From CAVSCD01 sp963726335 (lineage in GTDB: Bacteria > Acidobacteriota > Aminicenantia > Aminicenantales > UBA8522): a DNA stretch of 64,000 nt. This document shows, piece by piece, positions 38,647 through 47,374 of this stretch; positions within the stretch are counted from its first letter, which is position 1; every line of letters starts with the position of its first letter. The notes below the pieces were generated by a model. It did no database searches, was not told the origin of the DNA, and saw only the letters and a list, made by a program, of their open reading frames with translations. The stretch lies in NCBI GenBank assembly GCA_963726335.1, contig CAVSCD010000011.1, positions 992,001 to 1,056,000 of the forward strand, in the 5' to 3' direction. Made by a program: the position numbers and the translations under genes.

Positions 38647-38846
38647 TGTCCCGTCTCACAATTCTCTTTCCAAAGTCCTCTGTCTAGACGGGACACTCCC
38701 AGGGGGCAGTCAAGCTCCCCCCTCGGCGCTTCGTTTCACTCCGCTGACCCCCTGAGGGGAACGTCGCCGTCCCCCTCAAACTCCCCCGCGGTGGTGCGTC
38801 TATGTTGATCATTTTGAAAGCCAAGTTATTTGAGAGACGCACCACT
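38644..38846 (+). repeat. Dispersed ~203-bp element, copy 3
   Basis: Reverse orientation to copies 1 and 2. The end TAGTGTCCCGTCTC (38644-38657) gives the stop of the RluA-like gene; it pairs with AGACGGGACACT at 38686-38697 to form a near-perfect hairpin. The other end has GGTGCGTCTA (38791-38800) pairing with AGACGCACCACTC (38835-38847). The central block reads, on the minus strand, AGCGGAGTGAAACGAAGCGC as in copy 2. Overall length is the same as copy 2. Confidence 0.88.
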
Positions 38847-39288
38847 CGTCTCCGCGGGCCGGAGCGGTTTTCGCGGTCGCGGCCTTTGTCCCGATCCCGA
38901 CGGCCGCCGATCATCTTCCGACCTGATCCAACACCGGGCCGTTCGTCACTGAGCCTCTGATACATCTCCGTTATTGTGACCCGTCCAGCAGGGACGGAAG
39001 GGGATGGCGCCCCGAAGACCCCAAGCACGCGTTGCCTGAGACACTTTGCCAGACCTTAATCTTAGATATTACCCACCCTATACCCTCCCTATACAGGGAG
39101 GGAGAAAGGTCAGTGTCTCAGGAAAGGTCGGAGGGGGGCCCGTCGGCCTTGGCCGACGGGGGAACCGACGGGACTGGTTCCCGGGGGCCGGGGGGCTAGG
39201 GGCGCATCGCCGTCCGGACCTGCGCTGGCGCGAGGGGTGGAAGTACATCATGACACCTAAAGAGATACTGACCTGAGCCTCAAGGCGG
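38847..39288. other. Non-coding gap with a nested inverted repeat
   Basis: No convincing gene. CCTGAGACACT (39035-39045) and AGTGTCTCAGG (39112-39122) are a perfect 11-bp inverted repeat. Inside it, CCCTCCCT (39083-39090), loop ATAC and AGGGAGGG (39095-39102) form a second perfect hairpin. The rest, including a G-rich stretch at 39130-39240, shows nothing I can name. Confidence 0.5.
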
Positions 39289-39317
39289 TTGATTTTTTCC
39301 GGTACTTACCATAATTT
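39289..39317 (+). promoter_or_regulatory. Sigma70-like promoter of the heparinase/propeller gene
   Basis: TTGATT (39289-39294), a 17-bp spacer and TAATTT (39312-39317), about 45 bp before the ATG at 39364. Confidence 0.45.
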
Positions 39318-39363
39318 GTGGGTCAGGTATTTTCGGATAAGACCGCAGGCTGGAGGTGCCCGA

Positions 39364-42300
39364 ATGCGCAAGGTTATTTCTCTGACAATGCTGTTCCTCT
39401 CATCGGCCGTATTCTCACAAGCCGTTCCCCTGCAAAAACAGGCGCTCCGGATCTCGGAGCTGAGCGAGCCGGCCCGGCTGGTCCGGGACACTCCCCTGGT
39501 CAAGGACGGACGGCCGGCATCCGATATTCTCCATCCGGATACCGAGGCGGGCCGTCAGGCGGCCGCCGCGATCGCCTCGGCGGTCCGCGCCCTGACGGGC
39601 TGCCGGTTGACCGTCCGGCCGGGCACCGTCGCCGACGTCCAGCTTGACCGGGCCGCGATCCTCATCGGGAACGTCAATTCCAACCCGGCCTTGTCCCTCC
39701 TCTATGCCCGGTTCTTCACGCCGGTCGACGCCATCTGCCCCGGCCAGGGAGGGAGCCTGGTCCACACGGTCTTCGACCCCTTGGGCAAGAAAGTCAACGC
39801 CGTCGTGGTCGGCGCCTCTGATGACGCCGGCCTGGCCCGGGCCGCCGATCGCCTGATCGCCGAGATCCGGAAGCTGAAAAAGGGGAAGAGCCTCTCGCTG
39901 CCCCGGATCTTCGCCGCCGACTATAGCGCCGCGTTCCGGGCACGCAACCCGTTCGCCGGGGTTGCGCCAGCCGCCGACCGCCTCGAGTCGGGGCTTCGGG
40001 ACGGACAGAAAGCGCTCGACGAAGGGATCCATACCTCTATCGCCGGCGAGCTGGCCAAAGCCGCCCTGCGCTATCAGCTGAATGGCGACGCTGTGGAAGC
40101 CAAGTTATACGCGGCCCTGTGGGATATGTACGCGAAAAGCGCGGTGGAGGACGCGAGCAAGTTTGGCGGCCCTTGGGGATTCGACAGCGATTTCCGTTCC
40201 ATGGAGGTCGTGGCCGGCTGGCGCGTCGTCGAGAACGACCCTTCGCTGACCGACGCGGAAAGGCTGGCCGTGACCCGCGCGCTCGGACGCTGGGTCTCCG
40301 AGCCGGTCGTCCAGAGCTGCGCCGAGACGGGCGGCAGCCGCGTCCTGCATAACCACGAGACCTTCCCCGCCCTGGGGACACTCTTCGCCGGCCTGTATTT
40401 CTCAGAAGTCTGCCCCGCCGCCGAGGGACCGGAGTGGCTGAAGATCGCCGACGCCCAGTTCCGCCGGCAGGCCGGGCACTTCAAACCCCAGGAAGACTGC
40501 AACGGTTACCAGTGGCTCACCATCGGGCACCTGTTCCGGTACGCCGTCGCCCGGCCCGACCCCACGGTCTTTGACAACGGCAACGCCAAGAAGATGATCG
40601 ATTACTGCATCGGCACTATGGACAACCTCGGCATCCAGGTGCCGTACGGCGACACCGGGTCCTGGAAATGCTGGGACAGCGAGATGGCCTGCCTGAACGT
40701 CTACGCTTTCGTCACCGGCGACCCGGCCGCAGCCTGGACGGCGGCCCGGAAGACGGCGGTCAAGGACTACTCCGCTCTGTACGGGTACTGTCTCGACACG
40801 GCCGGCGAAACCCCGGCCGGTTTCGGCGGGGTCCGCCGCTGGCCGCTCGAGCCACAGTATGTCGCGACCTTCCCGCCCGAAAAACCCGTGCCGCCGGAAG
40901 CCCTTTTCGACAAGATCTCGTTCCGCGAAGGGTTCGACCCGGCTGGCCCCTATCTTCTCCTCGACGGCCTGAGCAACGGCGGCCACAAGCACCTCGACGG
41001 CAACAGCCTGCCGCGCCTGACCCAGTTCGACCGCATCTGGCTCGCGGACAACGACTACTTCAAGACGGCCGTGAAATACCATAATTCGCTGATGGTCTTC
41101 CGGGACGGGCAGGCGACTCCGATCCCCGCCTACACCCGGTTCGTCGGCAGCGGCGAGAACGACCGCTTCGGCTATTCCCAGACGCGGATCGAGGATTACT
41201 CGGGCGTGGACTGGGACCGGACCGTGGTCTGGCTGAAGCGCCTGGGCGCGTTCGTCGTCCTCGACCGGCTGACGGCCCGCGAGGCGAGCGATTACCAGTT
41301 CCGCCTGCTATGGCACGGCGTCGGGGAGGCCGCGCTGTCGGAAAAGGGGCTGTTCCTGACGCAAAAGGGCCCGTCGTACTGGATCCAGCCCGCGCCGGGC
41401 ACCCTTCTCGAGCTGAAAAACGACGCCGAGCTCGGCGCCAACTGGAAAGATTACCCCCACGCCGACCCCTTCGTCCGTTCCCTGAACGCGACGGTCTATA
41501 AAAAGCTGGCCCAGGGAGAATCCCACCTGTTCGCGACCGTCCTCCATGGCGCCGCGGGCGCGAACGCGGAGCCGTGGGCTCTCGAGCACCTGGAAAGCCT
41601 GAGCGGAGTCCGCCTGACCGCCGGCCCGGAAAAAATGGTGATCGGCCTGGGACCCATCGAGCAGCCGACCTACTACGGGACCTTCCGGAGCGACGCGGGC
41701 CTGATCGTACTGGACAATGGCATCCTTTCCCTCTTTTCGGCCACCTCGGCCGGTCTTGACGGTTCGCCCCTCCACAGTTCGACCCAGCCGGAGACTGCCG
41801 AGATCGCCGTCCCCGACAGCCTGTCGCTCATCGATGGGCTTCCAGCCGTCACGCCGACTGTGACGAAGGGCCTGCAGATCAAGGTCCCGGCGCAAAAGCT
41901 GGCTTGGGAGAAGGGCGTCGCCGAAGCCGGCACGGCTCCCGACGCCGGATCCCCGATCACCCGCCTGGCCGCGGCCTCGCTCGACGGCCCGGGAAAGCCC
42001 CGGTCGATCCTGGTGGGAACGACCGCCGGCCGGCTCGCCGCCCTGAACGGTGACGGCACCGGGCGCTGGGAGATGAGCGTCCCGGACAGGATCAACGACA
42101 TCGCCGCGGCCGACCTCGATGGCGACGGCCGGGATGACGTGGTCATCGGACGGCAGGACACCAACGTCACCACGCTAGATCATGCGGGCAAGGAGAGATG
42201 GAGCCGGATGCTGGATTACTACCGGCGGCCGCCCTACGTCAACGTCGTTCGGACGGGAGACCTCGACGGCGACGGCCGGCCCGAGGTCATCGCCGGCGGC

Positions 42301-42990
42301 GAGAACTGGCGCTTCTACGCCTTCGGCGCCGACGGCCGGCCGCTCTGGAACTACGAGAGCGTCCATCCCTCGCGGTCGGGAGCGGCGGCCGACCTTAACG
42401 GCGACGGCAAGGCGGAAGTCCTCTGCGGCACCCACTACTACTGGATGACCACCCTGAATCCCGACGGCACGAAGCTTTGGACCTACGGGACGTTCGGCGC
42501 CAGCTTCGGGCCCATCTGCTACGATATCGCCGTCGGCTCGTTCGACGGCGACCGGACCCGGGGAGTCGTCCTCGGCGGCGGCGACGGCGGGGTCCATTAC
42601 CTCGGCTCCGATGGGAAGCTTCGCCTGAGGTACGACACGGGCGACGAAGTGCGCAAAGTCTTGGCGGCCGACCTCGACGGCGACGGCCGCGACGAGATCA
42701 TCGCCGGGTCGATGAGCCGGAGCGTCTACGCGTTCGACGCCGGCGGGAAGCGCCTGTGGCGGTTCGAGACGGGCTCTCCGGTCAACACCCTGGCCTTTGT
42801 CACGCAAGGGGAAAAGCGGCGGCTCCTCGCCGGGACCGAATCCGGGGACCTGTACGGCTTCGATTCGACGGGAAATCGCGTTTCCCTGAATTCCTTTGGG
42901 GCTCCGATCGTCGACATCGTGGCCGTGGAAAAGGGCGCGGTGGTGGCGACGGCCGACGGCACGGTCCGCCGGGTGGAGATCCAAGAGTGA
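39364..42990 (+). CDS. Exported heparinase II/III-like lyase fused to an FG-GAP/PQQ-type beta-propeller
   Basis: 1208 residues; the ATG at 39364 follows GGAGGTGCCC and opens a Sec signal (VISLTMLFLSSAVFSQA). Residues ~25-190 resemble a small alpha/beta N-domain of GH-type proteins. An alpha/alpha toroid follows (~215-520), then the heparinase-like beta-sandwich (LLDGLSNGGHKHLDGNSLPR near 540, with the His pair). From ~870 to the end are FG-GAP/PQQ-like blades with Ca-binding loops: AAADLDGDGRDDVVIG, TGDLDGDGRPEVIAG, AADLNGDGKAEVLCG, LAADLDGDGRDEIIAG. The lyase would cut uronic-acid polymers and the propeller could bind substrate or anchor the enzyme. It is followed at 50 bp by another Ca-motif secreted protein. 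Confidence 0.82.
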   Translation: MRKVISLTMLFLSSAVFSQAVPLQKQALRISELSEPARLVRDTPLVKDGRPASDILHPDTEAGRQAAAAIASAVRALTGCRLTVRPGTVADVQLDRAAILIGNVNSNPALSLLYARFFTPVDAICPGQGGSLVHTVFDPLGKKVNAVVVGASDDAGLARAADRLIAEIRKLKKGKSLSLPRIFAADYSAAFRARNPFAGVAPAADRLESGLRDGQKALDEGIHTSIAGELAKAALRYQLNGDAVEAKLYAALWDMYAKSAVEDASKFGGPWGFDSDFRSMEVVAGWRVVENDPSLTDAERLAVTRALGRWVSEPVVQSCAETGGSRVLHNHETFPALGTLFAGLYFSEVCPAAEGPEWLKIADAQFRRQAGHFKPQEDCNGYQWLTIGHLFRYAVARPDPTVFDNGNAKKMIDYCIGTMDNLGIQVPYGDTGSWKCWDSEMACLNVYAFVTGDPAAAWTAARKTAVKDYSALYGYCLDTAGETPAGFGGVRRWPLEPQYVATFPPEKPVPPEALFDKISFREGFDPAGPYLLLDGLSNGGHKHLDGNSLPRLTQFDRIWLADNDYFKTAVKYHNSLMVFRDGQATPIPAYTRFVGSGENDRFGYSQTRIEDYSGVDWDRTVVWLKRLGAFVVLDRLTAREASDYQFRLLWHGVGEAALSEKGLFLTQKGPSYWIQPAPGTLLELKNDAELGANWKDYPHADPFVRSLNATVYKKLAQGESHLFATVLHGAAGANAEPWALEHLESLSGVRLTAGPEKMVIGLGPIEQPTYYGTFRSDAGLIVLDNGILSLFSATSAGLDGSPLHSSTQPETAEIAVPDSLSLIDGLPAVTPTVTKGLQIKVPAQKLAWEKGVAEAGTAPDAGSPITRLAAASLDGPGKPRSILVGTTAGRLAALNGDGTGRWEMSVPDRINDIAAADLDGDGRDDVVIGRQDTNVTTLDHAGKERWSRMLDYYRRPPYVNVVRTGDLDGDGRPEVIAGGENWRFYAFGADGRPLWNYESVHPSRSGAAADLNGDGKAEVLCGTHYYWMTTLNPDGTKLWTYGTFGASFGPICYDIAVGSFDGDRTRGVVLGGGDGGVHYLGSDGKLRLRYDTGDEVRKVLAADLDGDGRDEIIAGSMSRSVYAFDAGGKRLWRFETGSPVNTLAFVTQGEKRRLLAGTESGDLYGFDSTGNRVSLNSFGAPIVDIVAVEKGAVVATADGTVRRVEIQE

Positions 42991-43039
42991 TATTCTCCGA
43001 CCGGCGAGACGCATCGCTCAAGGAGAGAAGGGTGAGGCC

Positions 43040-44884
43040 ATGACGTATCGTCGCGTGATGCTGGCGCTCCTCGGGGTGTGCCTCGCCCAGCGGGCCCTGG
43101 CCGTCGAGCCCTGGTGGATCAAGGAGACGGCGATGAATCCCGGCGGCGAGCTGCGACTGGACGACAAGCCCTGGTGGCCGCGCGCCCGGGCCCTCAAGGC
43201 GGGCGAGCAGTTCACGGTCCAGTCCGCAGGGCCGGGGGGCGGCCTGATGCTTGTCCGCCGTGAGACGCGCCAAATGCTCCCCGGCAAGGACATGATCGTC
43301 TGGATCATCGACGACGACGGCGACATGCCGCCGGCCGACCCGCTCCCCGATACGGACAGCGATTGCTACGTCGCGGATTACGACGGCGACGGCACGGTCG
43401 ACCAGATGCTCGATTATCTGGACGAGGACGCCGACGGGGACGCCGACATCATGGAATTCCGCTATTTCACCGGCAGCCGGCTGCGCGTCGGGCTCAACGC
43501 CGTCGACCTCGACGACGACAACCTGATGAAACCGGTCATCGATTACCAGAGGCTGGCCGGGGACGACAACTATTTCCTGATCGACACCTCCGGCAACTCG
43601 CAGTACTACCACCAGATCTACGATCCCGAGACCGGGCGATGGATCCCGGCCTCGGAATGCCCGTTCACCTTCATCGACACCGACGGCGACGGAGCGAGCG
43701 AGGTCGTCCTGCGCTTCAGCGCCGTGCCCAAGGATTTCGACCGGGCCGCGGAACCGGACTGGGCCAACCGCTGGGCGATCCACCTCGGCCCGTTCCTGCC
43801 GATGATGAAGGAGATGGGCGTCGCCGCCATCCGCTACAGCTTCGACGTCGACAACCTCAGCGGCCCGGCGCAGCCGCACCATTACGAGATGGGCTTCAAC
43901 CTGAGCGGCTTCGTCCCTTACGTATTCGAGGGGATGGAACGGCCGAATAAGCTGCGCCGGCCGCCGCAAACGAACCTCGCCCTTCCGCCGGACCGCTCCC
44001 GCGCGGTCGCCGACAGCTATCCCGCCGCCTCGACCGGGTTTTCCTTCCGCGAATTCTCCGACGGCACCATCAACCTCGGCTATTCCAAGCGGGACCGCGA
44101 ATACGACCAGCGCTGGGAGGGCGTCTTCTGGATGTGGCGCCGCGTCATCATGCAGAACACGGGCGGACCGGTGCAGACCTGGAACGTCCGCCGCGAGTTC
44201 TCGTCCCAGCCCGCCGACCGCCGCCGGGTTTATTACAGCCCCGTCGACCGCCGCCTGCACTTGAAGGGCGCCGAAAGGGGCTGGCTCCGCGTCGGCGCGA
44301 TCCACGACCAGGAGCCGATCGGGGAATGGCGGATGTACGACACCGACGGCGACGGCTATTTCGATCGCTGGGAATGGTATGACGCCGGCGCCGGCGAGCC
44401 CTATCGCGTCGCCGAGATCCGCGACGCGGACAACCTCGATTTCGGCGACGATTACGATAAGATGTTCGCCTTCTATAACGAGACGGCCGTTCCCGAGGCC
44501 ACCCGCCTCGACCGGTCGTTGATCGACACGCTGCGGCGGCTGCCCGGCCTGAAGGCGCGGATTCCCGAGGGTCTGACGGCGGCCGACGAGCCCAAGATCA
44601 GCCCCGGGGAGCGCCGCTACCTGCTCGACGTCACCCGCGAGGCGCTCTACCGGCAGTTCCGCGGGGAGGCCCAACGCCGGGCCGATGCGAATATGGACAG
44701 CGCTGAATTCCTGGACAGGGTGAGCGATCCGGCCGAGCGCCGAACCTCGCAGAACGCCTACGAGGTCACGGTCCTCCTCAGCCGTTGCGACCGGCTTTAC
44801 GGACAGGGCCGGTTCGAGGAGCTTCCGCCGCTCGTCGACCAGGTCTGGGAGCTGGCCCTTCCCCTGAAGATCCGAAACAGATAG
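43040..44884 (+). CDS. Secreted protein rich in DxDxDG calcium-binding loops
   Basis: 614 residues; the ATG at 43040 follows AGGAGAGAAGGGTGAGG and gives a signal peptide (MTYRRVMLALLGVCLAQRAL). Acidic Ca-loop motifs recur: DTDSDCYVADYDGDGTVDQM, DEDADGDADIME, DTDGDGASEV and DTDGDGYFDRWEWYD. Between them lie aromatic strands (NLGYSKRDREYDQRW). The last 150 residues are helical. No catalytic signature is evident. It probably forms an operon with the preceding lyase/propeller gene and the next gene, rsgA (6 bp away). A structural, adhesive or glycan-binding role is possible; I cannot assign a family. Confidence 0.65.
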   Translation: MTYRRVMLALLGVCLAQRALAVEPWWIKETAMNPGGELRLDDKPWWPRARALKAGEQFTVQSAGPGGGLMLVRRETRQMLPGKDMIVWIIDDDGDMPPADPLPDTDSDCYVADYDGDGTVDQMLDYLDEDADGDADIMEFRYFTGSRLRVGLNAVDLDDDNLMKPVIDYQRLAGDDNYFLIDTSGNSQYYHQIYDPETGRWIPASECPFTFIDTDGDGASEVVLRFSAVPKDFDRAAEPDWANRWAIHLGPFLPMMKEMGVAAIRYSFDVDNLSGPAQPHHYEMGFNLSGFVPYVFEGMERPNKLRRPPQTNLALPPDRSRAVADSYPAASTGFSFREFSDGTINLGYSKRDREYDQRWEGVFWMWRRVIMQNTGGPVQTWNVRREFSSQPADRRRVYYSPVDRRLHLKGAERGWLRVGAIHDQEPIGEWRMYDTDGDGYFDRWEWYDAGAGEPYRVAEIRDADNLDFGDDYDKMFAFYNETAVPEATRLDRSLIDTLRRLPGLKARIPEGLTAADEPKISPGERRYLLDVTREALYRQFRGEAQRRADANMDSAEFLDRVSDPAERRTSQNAYEVTVLLSRCDRLYGQGRFEELPPLVDQVWELALPLKIRNR

Positions 44885-44890
44885 ACAGCC

Positions 44891-45970
44891 ATGGACTTGA
44901 AAGAATACGGCTGGGATGAGGATTTCGCCGCCGCCTTTGAGCCGTACTCGGCCGCCGGTTTCGTTCCCGCCAGGGTTATCAAGCAGCAGCGGGACCTCTC
45001 GACGCTCGCCGGCCCCGGCGGGGAGCTCGAAGCGGCTGTTACGGGCCGGTTTCGTCATCAGGCCGCGGGCCTCGCCGATTATCCGGCCGTCGGAGACTGG
45101 GTCGTGATCGCCGACCAAGGCGACGGCCGGGGGGCGATCCAGGCCGTCCTGCCGCGCCGCAGCGCGTTCGTCCGGAAGGTCGCGGGAGGGGTCGTCGAAG
45201 CCCAGGTCGCCGCGGCGAACGTCGATACCGTGTTTCTCGTCAGCGGGCTCGACGGCGACTTCAACCTCCGGCGGATCGAAAGGTACCTCGCGACGGCCTG
45301 GACAAGCGGCGCCTCGCCGGTTGTCGTCCTCAACAAGTCCGACCTGCGGGACGATCTTCCTGATGTCGTCGCCGCCGTGAGCGCCATCGCGCCCGGCGTC
45401 CCCGCGGTCGCGCTCAGTGCGCTCGCGGCGGGAAGCCTGGAGGCTCTCCGGCCGTATCTCGTCCCCCGGCGGACGGTCGCCCTGCTCGGCTCGTCGGGAG
45501 TGGGGAAGTCCACGCTCGTCAATCGCCTCCTGGGCGAGGATCGCCTGCCGACGGCACCGGTGAGCGACGCCGAGGCGGGCCGGGGGCGGCACACCACGAC
45601 AACGCGCGAGCTCATCAAGCTTCCGGGCGGGGCCCTGCTGATCGACACGCCGGGGATGCGCGAGCTCCAGCTCTGGGCGGACGACGACGGCTTGGACAGG
45701 ACCTTTGACGAGATCGACAGGCTGGCCGCCGGCTGCCGGTTCCGGGATTGCCGGCATGAACAGGAGCCCGGCTGCGCCGTCCGGTCCGCCGTCGAGGCCG
45801 GGACCGTGGATGAACGACGCCTGGCGAGCTACCACAAGCTCCGCAGGGAGCTCGGGTTCATGGAGCTCAAGCGGGACGTCAAGGCCCGACGGCAGCAGGA
45901 AAAAGCCGCGGGCCGGCAGTTCGCCGTCCGGCTCAAGGAAGTCAAGAAGAACAAGCCGGGATATCAATAA
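44891..45970 (+). CDS. rsgA: Ribosome biogenesis GTPase RsgA (YjeQ)
   Basis: 359 residues in the circularly permuted GTPase order typical of RsgA: an OB-fold at ~35-110 (AVTGRFRHQAAGLADYPAVG), G4 NKSD near 148, G1 GSSGVGKSTLVN near 200, G3 DTPG near 252, then a zinc-knuckle region with Cys-rich FRDCRHEQEPGC near 283-297. It binds the 30S subunit and checks late maturation of the decoding centre, hydrolysing GTP. It starts 6 bp after the preceding stop, so it is probably co-transcribed, although its housekeeping role has no obvious link to the glycan genes. Confidence 0.96.
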   Translation: MDLKEYGWDEDFAAAFEPYSAAGFVPARVIKQQRDLSTLAGPGGELEAAVTGRFRHQAAGLADYPAVGDWVVIADQGDGRGAIQAVLPRRSAFVRKVAGGVVEAQVAAANVDTVFLVSGLDGDFNLRRIERYLATAWTSGASPVVVLNKSDLRDDLPDVVAAVSAIAPGVPAVALSALAAGSLEALRPYLVPRRTVALLGSSGVGKSTLVNRLLGEDRLPTAPVSDAEAGRGRHTTTTRELIKLPGGALLIDTPGMRELQLWADDDGLDRTFDEIDRLAAGCRFRDCRHEQEPGCAVRSAVEAGTVDERRLASYHKLRRELGFMELKRDVKARRQQEKAAGRQFAVRLKEVKKNKPGYQ

Positions 45971-46015
45971 CACGCCGATAATGAAGGCTGCGCTTCAGGC
46001 CGGGAGGGATCACCC

Positions 46016-47188
46016 ATGACCACGTTCTCGCGCCGGGAATTCCTGGCGGCCGCGGCGACGGCCTCCGCCTCTTTATTGACCTCGAGCCGGAAAGCGCCAG
46101 CGCTCGAGGGTGCCGCCGGGAAACCCAAGGTCGCGCTGATCCACGCCACCGACCTTCTCCGCCCGCACGCCGACCCCGACGACCATTTCGACCTGGCCAC
46201 CGTCTACTCGCTGGCTGTCCGGCGCCGTTTCGAGCTCCTTGCCGTAATGATCGATCATCCCCCCGCCGACTTTGGGAAGGACCCGGACGTACTGGCCGTC
46301 GCCCAGATGAACCGGCTCAGCGGGCTGGCCGTGCCGGTCCTGACGGGTTCCCCGAGGCGCCTCGATCCCGGCGAAGCCTTGCTTCCGGAGAATAGGGAAG
46401 TGGTCGGGGGGGTGGTGGCCCTCTTGCGGATCATGCGGGCTTCGGCCCTGCCGGTCGCGATCTCGGTCGTCGGCTCCTGCCGCGACGTCGCCCTGGCGGG
46501 CCGCCTCGATCCGGAGCTCTTCGCCGCCAAGTGCGCCGGCATTTACCTCAACGCCGGCTCGGGGACGCCCGACCGGGCCAAGGCCGGCCGCCTCGAATAT
46601 AATGTCGAACTGGACCCGGCCTCCTACGGGGCGATCTTCGGCCTGCCCTGCCCGGTGTTCTGGCTCCCGTGCTTCGAAGTCGCCCCGGGCGGCGGCGTGC
46701 CCATGGCCGTCGGCGAGTTCGGGACCTACTATCGTTTTTTGCAGAAAGACATCCTGCCGCGCCTGTCGCCGCGCCTTCAAAACTACTTTGCCTTCATGTT
46801 CAAGCAGGGCGAATCCGAACGGGACTATCACTCGGATGCGAGCGCCCTCCGGCCGGATTGGCTGAGTTATTTGGATGGGCCGCCGGACAGGGCTCTTCTC
46901 GAACGGCAGGGGGACCGCTTCCGTAATATGTGGTGCACGGCCGGCTTCCTGCATGTGGCCGGGCTCGCCGTGACGGGGGACGGCGAGATCCGGGAGCGCG
47001 CGGAGACAGCCTCGGTGCCCGTCTATACGTTCGATTCCGTCCGTGTCCGCTGCGGCGCCGACGGCGTCACGGAATGGTCGCCGGATCCCGGGCCCAAAAA
47101 CCGATTTCTTTTCCACGTGCGGGACACCGGGCGCTATCCGGCGGCGATGACGACCGCCCTGGGCGAGTTGCTCGGCTCCTGGCCCTGA
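46016..47188 (+). CDS. Tat-exported nucleoside-hydrolase-like protein
   Basis: 390 residues. The N-terminus SRREFLAAAATASASLL is a twin-arginine signal. After it, LIHATDLLRPHADPDDHFD places a DPDD motif near residues 53-57, corresponding to the DxDPGxDD calcium site of inosine-uridine nucleoside hydrolases, but with changed spacing. Other family-like segments are VPVLTGSPRRL and LPVAISVVGSCRDVALA. It probably cleaves N-glycosidic or related ribose bonds in the periplasm; substrate unknown. RBS GGGAGGGATC is 46 bp after the rsgA stop. I see no clear terminator in the 186-bp gap before the convergent GH2 gene. Confidence 0.7.
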   Translation: MTTFSRREFLAAAATASASLLTSSRKAPALEGAAGKPKVALIHATDLLRPHADPDDHFDLATVYSLAVRRRFELLAVMIDHPPADFGKDPDVLAVAQMNRLSGLAVPVLTGSPRRLDPGEALLPENREVVGGVVALLRIMRASALPVAISVVGSCRDVALAGRLDPELFAAKCAGIYLNAGSGTPDRAKAGRLEYNVELDPASYGAIFGLPCPVFWLPCFEVAPGGGVPMAVGEFGTYYRFLQKDILPRLSPRLQNYFAFMFKQGESERDYHSDASALRPDWLSYLDGPPDRALLERQGDRFRNMWCTAGFLHVAGLAVTGDGEIRERAETASVPVYTFDSVRVRCGADGVTEWSPDPGPKNRFLFHVRDTGRYPAAMTTALGELLGSWP

Positions 47189-47374
47189 TTCGAGGGCCCC
47201 GGGCGGTCATTCGGGCAGCCGGACACGAAGCGTCCGCGCGGCGCGCACGTTCCTGAAGACAAGCCGCCGGCCCGTCCACGGCGAAGGCCCGAGGATCATC
47301 GAGCGATTCTCGGGTCTTACGGGAGGCCCGTCAATTTCGGATGTTTTTTGATGGCCCCGGGCCTCGGACCGCGC

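Noticed and set aside
38644..38846. Interpretation of the element as an integron attC site
   Set aside because: Although it sits directly after stop codons, it lacks the GTTRRRY core sites, is much longer than typical attC, and no integrase or cassette array is present.
38684..39028. Short conserved-looking proteins inside the dispersed element (also 12006-12245 and 26411-26632)
   Set aside because: Frames differ in phase and length between the three copies, and substitutions do not follow codon positions, so the element is not coding.
42800..45973. A 1057-codon minus-strand open frame opposite the Ca-loop protein and rsgA
   Set aside because: It spans parts of three plus-strand genes including rsgA, whose motifs are certain. 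GC-rich shadow.
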